Source: Neckera pumila (lineage: Eukaryota > Streptophyta > Bryopsida > Hypnales > Neckeraceae). Taken from it: a stretch of DNA of 64,000 bases. Made by a program: the position numbers and the translations under genes. The stretch lies in the NCBI GenBank assembly GCA_963969595.1, contig OZ018412.1, forward strand, positions 15,936,501 through 16,000,500. The letters run 5' to 3'. Shown here one piece after another: positions 11,917 through 22,503 of this stretch (position 1 is its first letter; every line of letters starts with the position of its first letter). The notes beneath the pieces are model-generated. The model was not told the origin of the DNA. It saw nothing but the letters and a program-made list of their open reading frames with translations, and ran no database searches.

Positions 11917-14900
11917 TCATGACGAACTATCCTCACTGTCTGCTGTCGTCGAGTCTGAATCTATAGCACAATCATCTACATACTTCAGAACGTGAGGATG
12001 TACCAAACCTGCTCTAGGAGCTGGTCTAGGGTTTAAGGCAACTAAATCCCTAGCCACTGCGTCTGCGTATACAGGGAGCTGAAATGATTTTGGTGGGCTT
12101 GGGAAAAATCCAGCTCTAGCAAAAAATGGAACGTATGTGACTTTGGTCACTTCTTGGATTTGCCTACACACCAATTAATCACATATTAGATCACATGAAT
12201 TTCATGTTTGTTGTGTACCATCAAAAGAAGATCTTAAATGAAAACTTACTTACTGAATCGGTTGGTCTTCACAATACGTTGGATTGGTACTTCTTCTTCA
12301 TCCAAATCTTCAACTGCAACTTCAGGGATTGATGGTTCAAGACACGGAACTATTGATGCACGCATGATCGGAGAAATGAGGGCATCAAATATAGCTTTGT
12401 CTTCCTCAAAGGCTAAAATATGACGACGAGCAGCACGGCAAGCTTGAATGCTTGAACCTGAAAATATACAAAACAAACAAAGAAAACGCTGCATAAGATA
12501 CATGACCAAGTTCAAGCATGTAATCTAACATCGTGGAAATAGTAAAATGGCAAGCACACAATACCTGTAGATGCTGTGCAGTCCACCACAACGTCTCCTG
12601 GTTCAGTGAGCCCTTCCACAAGCATCTGCATGAACTCTCGAGCCTTCTCTCGGGGACCACGCCATGGTTTTGGCCCATTCATGCTCACGTCTTCCTTATT
12701 GTAGAAGTTCTGCAAAATGTCATCTCGGCCCACCGTGACACCCACCGCTTGATGGGATGCGACAAATTGGAAAGGAAATTCCAAATCGGTCTTAGGTCCA
12801 CATTCCTTGACCACAAGAGCAATGGTGAAGTGCATAGTCTGCAATACAAATGAGTTAACACTGTCACTATAGTGTAGGTGATAATTAAATGGAGACTTAA
12901 ATGGGGGTAGAGTGCTTGTTACCGTCTTTGTTGGATTTGCCGGCTTTGTCAAATGGAGATGATTCATGCCAGTCCAAGTGATAAGGAGTCTGAATTTGTA
13001 TTCGGCGCAACATCCAAGGAGGTGGCTTTTGTGCTGTCAAGATTGGAAGGGATACATCACCAGCAGGGGCGCGCCGTCATGAAGGTACTCTTCAGCAAAG
13101 TCAAACACGGGCTGCAGGTACTCAGTGGGATTGAAGTCATTCCACTCCGGAATTGGTTCTGGTGGAGCCGAAATCGAAGGCACATGGAGTCCTTCGGGAA
13201 CATCTACAATGATGAGGTCCACGGCTGACTTCGCGATCATTTTCCCTTTGAAAGATCGGTCCTTATCACAGGCATGCTGTATGAGACAACAAAATGAAAT
13301 AAAATTTGATTAAAGAAATTATACAGTTATTGACTGAGAACATGTGTGATGTCATAAACCAGTAATTCATATATATGGAGGCCAGATCAATAGAATTTCT
13401 TACCATTTCCAAGAAGGCCTCCACATCAGCCATGGCTTTAGAATTATTGGGCAAATTACCCAAGGACAAATTGAGGATGCATTCATCAATGTCAGCCACG
13501 GGTGCCAAGTTCATCAATGTAGGTGTAAGCCCATGTACTAAGCGCTCCTGAGTGAGTGAGAAACCTGAAGATGTGTCCTTCATGTCCGCTGCACTTGTCT
13601 GAGGTTCATGAATAGGGATCTCAGCCTTCCTCTTTGTGCCCTTCTTCTTGGCCTTTTCCTCCTCCTTCTCAGCTTTAGATGCCATCCGTTTTTTCTTGGT
13701 TTCTTCTGTTTTCTTCTTCGCATCCTCCCATCTCCCCTCCTTTTTCTTGTCGGCTGCCCCCCTTCGCGCAACAGCCTTAGCTCTAGCCTCTGGATCTAGT
13801 CCAGCGAACTCGTCAAACTCTGGCTCTTTGGGTGCGGCGGATTGAAGTGTGTTGAAGAGAGTCTCTTCCTCTGGTGGCGTGGTTCCAAAAACACACTCGA
13901 GGTACCATGGGCATGCCTGCAAATGCGGTGTGGTCCAATTCTTAATCTGTGAGGCAGAGAACATGCAATCTGGGGAGGTCCTATCTAACCATGTAGTCAG
14001 AAATGGGGGTAGGTCCGTCTTTTGGATGGCTTTCTTTGCGTACAACTCAAACTTGAAATACCTGCAATAAAAGAAAGTTCAAGAGTATTGTATCCAATCA
14101 GATTATAGGGGAAAAAATGAAATGTAGAAGCTCCACCAAGACTTGGGAATTTAATTAGCAGTCAAGACAAACTAGAAATGAACAAAATGGAGATGAAAGC
14201 ATCTTTCAGATCCCTAGAAATTGTCTTCTGGGCCCGAGAGGACCTGCATTAGGTGGCTGACGATCTGAAATTGGAAACAGGTCCTAAGATTCACGCCAAG
14301 AAATTGAGAGACAATGGACAAAGAACTGGCTAATCATGATCCTGGTTATCAAACACAAAGGGGAATGGGTATTCTCTTGAGGATCAGAAATTGATTCATA
14401 AAGGCCGACGTACCACTTCATGCAACCATGAAAAGTTCCAAAAAGAGCAAATTAAATCAACAGATGACCAATACAAACAACAGAAAATGAAATGAAGTTC
14501 AAAACCACTAAAGAATATGTACAATGCAAAGCATGGAAAAAGTCCTATGGTAAACAAACACTAGGACTATCAACTAGTGTTGATTGCAGTGAAATTAACA
14601 CACATTCCACAATACCTGTATATCAACCGCTTCACAGCCAACATGGCCCCCCTAAAGTCCTTGAATGACTCAGACTTCTTGAAGGAGTCCGATCCCTTAA
14701 AGCTACATGTGTACGCCATGTCCCACAGCTTCATTCTCCAACACTCAATGTATTCGTGAAGGTTTTGCGGCTCCGTTTGAACAGACATGTCGATTGGAAT
14801 GTTATCCGAATGGTTGATGCTATCAAACATCTCCGTGGCTGCCTCTTCCAGCTACAGGGAAAATTGGCATGCAAATGGTGGATGAAATGTTAGCTTGTAC

Positions 14901-16831
14901 TAGTCTACCAATACTAGGAGTGAAAGGCAAACGCAGCTATGTATGTAGAATGTAAACACATGAAGCTGGAATATATAGAATGTCATATTATAGTAATACG
15001 TACCTCGGCATACCAACATGCCTTTGCAAGGAATGTCAACAGTCTATCCTCGTTAACTGGACGAGGAGGAAACCGCCTGGCTTCCCGAGTCGGATTGGAG
15101 GAATTCATCCACTTCAGCCACTTAATCTTGTGTGCTGGACTGACATTGGATGTTGAAATCATATTCAACTTCTCCAGTGTCAACTCTGACACTGCAAAAA
15201 GGTTCCAGTGCCTCTCGATCTGTAGCAATGATACAAATATTGATGAGAGAACAATTTAGAAGGACAATTGAGTAATTGCAATGGTTGAATAGAACATGGT
15301 ACTCACTTCTTGTAGCCACTCGGGGCCTAGACTCGGGGCGGCCATTGACACAATTTTTGACAGTTTTTGATACAACAGTCTTGTCGAATCCTTGATAGAA
15401 GTCTTCATTGCATCGGCTACTCCTTCCTTTGTAACTTCGGCAGCAGGCGTATCTTCGTTATACTTTCGAACTGCTTGATCAGCAACTGCAGAAATTTCTT
15501 GCTGACATCCAAGATGTATCACGGAATTAGCTAAGAATAGATTCATTGATTAAATCATCAATTAAATTAAGATCATGAACTAATAAAGGCTAAGCAATAT
15601 ACCTTGAAGATGAAAGACGTGAAGACCTCAAGGGGCATAGTGTACCACTTGGTTCTTGTCGTTTGTAAGCAGGTTTTAACCTCTTCGGGGCTAAGAAGCT
15701 CTTTGAACTTGTCGATTTCCATAACACCGTATTTTTGAACTCGATAGAGGGTGTGCACCAGGTTTGTCTTGACGTGATAGTTCTCGGTGTGCTTGCCATA
15801 CACATATCATTCGAAATTGCATGAGCATTATCAAAGCACATGCTAGTGAGGACGGGATTCAATCATGAAATTAGGAACATATAGGAGAAGACAACAAATG
15901 GAATGTTGCAAAATCATACTTGTTTATGTCGTGCATGGCTTGCATTGCCACTCCAATCCGATTCCGCGTATCCAAAATGATGGAATCCACAGCAATATGC
16001 CAATCTGGTTCCGTTGAATGAAGCCGCTTGATATGATTCATCCAAGCTATACGTCTATGATTTCCATCGCAGACATATAGTTTGAAATCGACCAAGTGCT
16101 TTAGCGCAGGCTGGGACACCAAATACTTGTTGAACTCGTCATTTGCCGAATTCCAAATCGGTCCCCATTCAAGTTTCTCAGCATCGGAGAATACTCCAGT
16201 CCGTCCAGCCTCATCACAAATTGATACATAAAAGACACGAGCCCCCTCCTCATATCCTCGAGTGAACTGATTTTCTAGCATAGTGAGGTCACAGGTGAGT
16301 GTCGGACGAACAACTGGCATAGGCACCATCCTGCAAAGTGGAATTTTCATTCTAGAAAACTCGTTCGAAGTTAATCGTAGACCTTGGAGGATTGAAACAG
16401 TATCCAAGGTCTGGGTCCTCCGGATGTCGTCCTCCATGAAATCCTCGCGAATTCCGGGAAGTTGGTCTTCAGATATCTCGTCCATCTCCACATCAGTGCC
16501 ACCTTCCGATTGGAGTCCGGTAACATCCATTGCTGTCAGGGTTGTCCCAGGATGGTTTGCCATCGAACCGGTTTCCACAGTATTCTGTAAGAAGGCAAGA
16601 ATATGTAGAACAATTAGAACTGGAAAATCCTCTCTTCACAAACGTAGTTAGAGAACAAAAGTGACACCTGTATGTGAAACAAATGACGAATCCCACCAAA
16701 CATACCCTAAAAGGATGGACAGGGAGGTCTGTAGTAGCTATCGCCATGGCCCCGGATGGAGTATTGTTTTCAAGAACCTCCAGTGCACCTTGCGTTGGGG
16801 GATTATTTGTTTGCCTACTGACCCCATGTCC

Positions 16832-19800
16832 CTGATCAATATATCGACAAATTAGCCATCGGATAGAAATCCTGACAGGATAATCAAATACGATCTAAAG
16901 CATGACTATGAACTTGGTGATAAGATCCCTCCTGCAGTAACTGGTTCAAGGATAGCAATTACATATAATGCGAGTAAAGCAAATCAGCGAACAAGAAGAT
17001 GAAATCCGTTTTCAGAGTGACGGCTAGCCTCCATGAATATCAACATTTGGCAGTGTTAGGATTCCCTCTCCCGGCTTGCCAGAATTGGTGCCTCAGGCCT
17101 GAGAGACCTCATGGGGTCCGCGAGCCAAGCAACAAGATTGACCTATTCACACGCAGTATCACCCAAAAAGAGCCTGGTTTGCGTAATACTTCCACCATTA
17201 ATAAGAATCATTGTTCAAATGCAACAGCTCCCACATGGATATACTAACGGGAACCAACAGAGGTATTGACAATGTAACGCATCTTGTTCTGACCCTAGAA
17301 ATCGGTTGAGATTATTTTGAATAATTTGGTTTAGTGGCTGTAATCAGTCACTGTGATTTCTAGGTCGGACCCCTTAAATTAGAATATAGACCCTCTCTCG
17401 GGACCCGAAATTTGGTCTCTCGGGCCCGAGAGGACTCCGGGAGCTGCACGCTGTTGCATTAAAACATTCATGCGACCAGTATCACAGAAGTTCATCGGGG
17501 AGGATGACGACTGGAAGATCATTGACAATTTCGTTCATTAGATCACATAGACAAGAAGATCACCCTCTCCGATGCAACGGGAATTGGTCTCCTGGGCCCG
17601 AGAGGACTCTGGGATGTGTCACCTCATGCACCAATACTGCATCTCCATCGTCCATATTATTAAGGGCAATGGTAAATAATGAAATCGCATTCAACTGCTA
17701 ACATAATAACCCTCCGACAATCTCTTTGAAGAAAACAAAACGAAACGTAGATAATTAAGAATCTAATATTATATCATGCGGTTGGGGATTAGTATCACAT
17801 AAATCTAGATCACAAAGTGTGATTGTTCTGATGTATTAGCCAAGACCAGCACCAGAAATGATTCGGATGTTCTGGATACGAGTATGCAGTGACCCGAAAC
17901 GAACCCTCTCCCTCGGTCCGGGAATTGGTCTCTCGGATCTGAGAGACATGTGAATGCTGCATGCTATTGCAACGGAATCTATCCTCTCGACCATCCTACA
18001 CCAGAACCACGCCAAATCAAAAGTTCACATTCATTTGAAGTTTTGATCTAGGCAAGCATCGCTCTTTACAAGGCGAACCCTGGCTGCAATCAAACTCAAT
18101 TTTATCAATTGAAAAAGTATAGTCAAGATGACCTCAGGAAGAAGCACTAGAATTTTGCATCGCTAAAATAGTTAGCAAACCAAACCTACACTCTCCAAGG
18201 ACCCGAGAATCAGTCTCCTGGGCGAGATCAATACTGAATAATTCCTAAGACATTTGTCCAGTGTTCGTTATCACTAGGATCAAGTCAACAAAATGTGTTT
18301 ATTCACTCGTTTTTAGGATGTAGCAGCAGCAACAAATGGGTCGGCTGATTTACCCTCAAGTTCCAGAATTTCTGAAAGATAATCCTCTCCCGATGCCCGA
18401 GAATGGGTCTCTCGGGCCCGAGAGACATCTGGGACCTTGAAGCAGTTGCATCAAAATCAGTCCTCTCCAGCATCCGAGAAAAAAACTTCACCAAATCAGA
18501 AGATCACATTCATTTGGTATTCTGATCTAGACAAGCATATCACCGTACGAAGAAATCCATGACCGTATTCGAACTCAATTATATCAAACGAAATCATATA
18601 GTCAAGATGACCTCAGGAAGAAGCAGTGGAATTTCAATTCGTCGGAACAGTTAGCGAACCAATCTTACCCTCTCCCAGGACCCGAGAATTGGTCTCTCGG
18701 GCCCGAGAGACCTCTGGGACCATCAAGCAGTTGCATCAAAATAAGTCCTCTCCAGCATCCGAAAAAAAAACTTACCCAAATCAAATGTTCACATTCATTT
18801 AGTATTCTGATCTAGACAAGCAAATCACCGTACGAACAAAACCATGACCGACTTCAAACTCAATAATATCAAACGAAATCATATAGTCAAAATGACCTCA
18901 GGAAGAAGCAGTGGAAAATCAATTCATCGGAACAGTTGGCGAACCAATCTTACCCTCTCCCAGGACCCGAGAATTGGTCTCTCGGGCCCGAGAGACATCT
19001 GGGACCATTAAGCAGTTGTATAAATATAAGTCCTCTCCAGCATCCAACAAAAAAACTTTGCCAAATCAGAAGTTCACAGTCATTTAGTAATCTGATCTAG
19101 ACAAGCATATCACTGTACGAAAAAAACCATGACCGACTTCAAACTCAATAATATCAAACAAAATCATATAGTCAAAATGACCTCAGGAAGAAGTAGTGGA
19201 AATTCAATTTGTCGGAACAGTTAGCAAACGAATCCAACCCTCTCCCGGTGCCCGAGAATTGGTCTCTCGGGCCCGGGAGACCTCTGGGATCTCCATGCAG
19301 TTGCATAAAAATAAGTCCTCTCCAGAATCCCCAAAAAAACCATTGCCAAATCAAAAGTTCACATTCATTTAGTAATCTGATCTAGACAAGCATATCACCG
19401 TACGAAAAAAACCATGACCGAAATCAAACTCAATAATATCAAACGAAATCATATAGTCAAAATGACCTCAGGAAGAAGCAATGGAAATTCAATTCGTCGG
19501 AACAGTTAGCGATCCAATCATACCCTCTCCCAGGACCCGAGAATTGGTCTCTCGGGCCCGAGAGACATCTGGGACCATTAAGCAGTTGCATAAATATAAG
19601 TCCTCTCCAGCATCCAACAAAAAAACTTTGCCAAATCAGAAGTTCACAGTCATTTAGTAATCTGATCTAGACAAGCATATCATCGTACGAAAAAAACCAT
19701 GACCGAATACGAACTCAATAATATCAAACAAATTCATATAGTCAAGATGACCTTAGGAAGAAGCAGTGGAATTTCAGTTCGTCGGAACAATTAGCGAACG

Positions 19801-20787
19801 AATCCAACCCTCTCCCGGTGCCCGAGAATTGGTCTCTCGGGCCTGAGAGACATCTGGGACCATTAAGCAGTTGCATAAAAATAAGCCCTCTCCAGAATCC
19901 GAAAAAAAAACTTTGCCAAATCAATAGTTCACAGTCATTTAGTAATCTGATCTAGACAAGCATATCACCGTACGAAAAAAACCATGACCGACTTCAATCT
20001 CAATAATATCAAACGGAATCATATAGTCAAGATGACCTCAGGAAGAGGGAATGGAATTTCAATTTGTTGGAACAGTTAGCGAACGAATCCAACCCTCTCC
20101 CGGTGCCCGAGAATTGGTCTCTTGGGCCCGGGAGACCTCTGGGATCTCCATACAGTTGCATAAAAATCAGTCCTCTCCAGCATCCGAGAACAAAAAATCG
20201 CAAAATCGAGAGTTCACATTCATTTGATATTGTGATCTAGACAAGCATCTCTCTGCACGGAAGGAACCATGACCGCAATCAAACTCAATTGTATGAAAAC
20301 AGAACTTATAGTCAAGATGATCACTGGAAGAAGCACTGGAATTTTGCTTCGATGAAACAGTTAGCGGACCCAACCTACTCTCTCCTAGGACTCTGGAATT
20401 CGTCTCTCGGGCTCGTCAGGCCACTGGGCGCCACAACCTCAAGGACTCTTTACTCAGTCTACTGCATATCAGCGTTACTGCTGTGCATCCCCGAGAAGTC
20501 AAAAATGTGGAAGAGGTTTACACTCTCGATGCAACCCTTTCTGGCCCACCTGATTCGCAGCAATACCTAATAAACATTCAACATTTATAGACCTTGACAT
20601 CCACTCCTGACGCTGGTGCAGTTCCGGTCTGTGGCAATTGACACAACCCTGTTGAAGGCCGTGCGGCTGGGTTCATCAGGCGGCCAGGTTCGACCTAAAC
20701 CCAATACTTAAATGTGTGTGGCACAATCATTCCTGTGAGGCACGAACAGCAAAGCCTATCACATCCAAGTCCTGTGATCTTGCATAC
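16832..20787 (-). other. Large first intron of the ParB-methyltransferase gene
   Basis: Upstream, the ATG-started exon ends in a GTATGC donor with phase 0. Downstream, the next exon follows a GATCAG acceptor, also phase 0, so the two can be joined. The 3,956-bp interval contains the 285-bp palindrome array and its degenerate outliers. No intervening exon is convincing. Minus-strand frames of about 60 codons recur in some monomers, but they are copies of the repeat and I do not call them exons. Confidence 0.5.
17380..20425. repeat. 285-bp tandem array with a central GC palindrome
   Basis: Eight monomers have the same landmark (GGTCTCTCGG or a one-base variant) at 18406, 18691, 18976, 19261, 19546, 19831, 20116 and 20401, exactly 285 bp apart. 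Degenerate copies lie at 17414, 17586, 17927 and 18212; the last two are again 285 bp apart. Each core is the inverted repeat CTCTCGGGCCCGAGAG; in the 18691 copy it extends to a perfect 22-bp palindrome (18691-18712). The rest of each monomer is AT-rich with conserved words such as TCAAGATGACCTCAGGAAGA and TCTGATCTAGACAAGCA. Single GGGCCCGAGAG cores also occur in introns at 14230-14240 and 24876-24886. Confidence 0.9.
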
Positions 20788-20877
20788 CTCGGATACAATG
20801 TTCTCATTGTTTCGTGAAGGAGTCTCCGAAAGCACTTCCCCTTGTTGACCTCGCCGTGAACGCAGGTTCGCTGCCAT

Positions 20878-22503
20878 CTTCAAGCGCTAGAAAATCGCCC
20901 AATTCGCCGTAGCAGAATGCAGTGACCTCGCGGAAGACCTCGCACAAGCCTGCTCTCGACCTTCACCAAACCAAATCGCGAAATCGTGTAGCGGCAGAGG
21001 CGGCATGGTTCTCCTGAGCTCAGGGCCCCGTATTAGGGTTGGAGGTGTGAGTCATTCGTTGAACTGAGGCTCCGCATCATGGGCTGGCGGGCTGGGGCCG
21101 GTACCAGGCCTTTGGCGTGGGCTTGGGCTTGGGCCGGTACCAGGCCTTGGGCTTGGGCTTGGGCTTGGGCTTGGGCTCTGGCCGGTAGCAGGCCTTGGGC
21201 TCGGGCTTGGGCTTGGGCTCTGGCCGGTACCAGGCCTTTGGCATGGGCTTGGTCTGGAACCAGGCTTGTACTGGGCTGTTCATTCCGCGCTGTAATTTCC
21301 CTCGGGCCTGCTCTTCTCTGAGTCGTGATTCTCTAGATGACGCAGGAGGTTAAATGCTACATTCAGATTGAGACGCGCACTGTGAAATCACAGGAATGTT
21401 AACCCCCGAAAGAAGTACAACAATTTATTATTATTTTTGTATTAAAATTTTTTGAAATTTTGAATTTGTATTTGCAATCAAAGGCTCCATATGAGCTAGG
21501 TGAAGTTAACATCTAACCCTACACTTGGCTTAGAATAGGGGCACGATTATTCATTTATCCCCACTAATTTGTGCGCATTCACCCTGTGGGTCCCAGTTCG
21601 AATGCAGGATTTCAGTGCTTTCCTAAGTGACTCGATCCTTTCCCTCGTCCAATAAGTGATATCCTCTGGTTACAATAATGGACCACTACGAGACAGACCA
21701 CAATCCTAATCCGAGGATGGTATGTGGCATGCAATGTTCATATAGATTTAAATCTAGCGTTCAACTGCTTCTGATTATGATTTACATGAAATTTATATGT
21801 GGGATTTATAACTTAATTATTGAGGATCATTTGCATGATCTAAGATCAATATTATGGGGCAAATCAAGAACGTTATGATAAGATCCATGTCCTTGTCATT
21901 AATTTCTGGCGTACAAAACCACATCTACGGGGTGGTGGCAGGGTACAGCGGTATGCAACCACGGAAGGTAACTATGTGTCCCGTTCCCCAGAATTTTGTA
22001 TCCCCTTTGCCCTGTATATTGCAGGCAAGTAGTGGTATGCATTTAATGGTTAAGTATACCCGGACACTAACATACTTTAAATTATTATGCTAGGATTCGT
22101 GGCGGCTTCAAGCAAGGTCTATATTTGTAGTTTTGATTTATATTATCCGTTGTACTAACTACACATCAAAAATGATGTTTGTCACTAAACGGTAATCTTG
22201 TTCTTATATTGCTATTATCAGTGAACAATCTAGTTCTCTTTGGTCCTTCCTATATTCTTGTACTCCTCGCTATTTGATGTGCATCAACCTCTTGTTGATA
22301 TGTTGAATGTCTTAGGTGTGTAGATCAGAATGCCTGGTACCGCTTTGTAGTGCTGTTTGCACTTGATCCCATTTCTTATTACAGGCTCAGGCTATGAGCA
22401 TTATATGTTGTGTCTAACGATCCGATGCTATGATGTTCTCTCTTGTGGTAGCATAGATAATTAGTATTCAATTTCGCAATATTGGTAGTCCAGTTCCATA
22501 GAG
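20878..22503. promoter_or_regulatory. Central divergent intergenic region of the MULE
   Basis: This 1.6-kb region separates the start codons of the two divergent genes, so it should hold both promoters. The first 200 bp next to the methyltransferase start are GC-rich. A GGGCTT/GGGCTTG low-complexity array (about 21085-21265) follows. The remainder up to 22503 is AT-rich without clear signals. The long Trp-Ala and Pro-Lys frames across the array are translations of the simple repeat, not genes. Confidence 0.45.
21085..21265. repeat. GGGCTTG-type simple-sequence array
   Basis: Runs of GGGCTT units are interrupted by repeated GGCCGGTACCAGGCC blocks (near 21096, 21133, 21179 and 21220), giving a higher-order pattern of about 40-50 bp. 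It is G-rich on the plus strand and lies between the two divergent element genes. Confidence 0.75.

Larger units (their letters stand above)
11917..20877 (-). pseudogene. ParB-like / DNA N6-N4 methyltransferase-like fusion, disrupted
   Basis: The predicted protein is about 1,168 residues and would be nuclear. Exons (minus strand): 20877-20788, 16831-16706, 16584-15920, 15842-15603, 15501-15307, 15219-15004, 14851-14616, 14061-13404, 13276-12923, 12838-12565, 12457-12250, 12163-11917. All have GT..AG borders, and phases agree everywhere except around exon 4. An N-terminal ParB/sulfiredoxin-like domain shows DGNHRRIA (16045-16068, about residues 245-252). A Lys/Glu-rich helix follows at about 690-750. 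The C-terminal methyltransferase fold has the permuted beta-class order: motif IV-like DLIIVDVPEG (near residue 833), then KPW and motif I-like GDVVVDCTASTG (near 1012). Both catalytic motifs are degenerate (usual forms DPPY and DPFxGSG). Breaks: an in-frame TGA at 13037-13039, with the same frame clearly coding afterwards, and an inferred 2-base TG slip near 15803. Joining of the first exon across the 3.96-kb intron is inferred. It sits inside the MULE, divergent from the transposase. Confidence 0.65.

Noticed and set aside
13037..13039. TGA read as selenocysteine or a reassigned codon
   Set aside because: Other genes in the window (methyltransferase gene end, small plastid gene, MCM10) use TGA as a true stop, and there is no redox family or downstream element to support selenocysteine.
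18303..19924. Recurrent minus-strand frames of about 60 codons in the 285-bp monomers
   Set aside because: They are the same repeat read several times. The period is a multiple of three, so similar frames recur, but starts and ends vary and no splice signals are consistent.
18406..20425. Array taken as a CRISPR
   Set aside because: The unit is 285 bp with the whole monomer conserved, not short repeats with unique spacers, and the genome is eukaryotic.
21079..21321. Trp-Ala and Pro-Lys repeat proteins on the two strands
   Set aside because: Translation of the GGGCTT simple repeat; both strands are open for the same reason.
21585..21615. tRNA-like GTTCGAAT T-loop sequence
   Set aside because: No acceptor stem, D-arm or anticodon arm could be paired around it.
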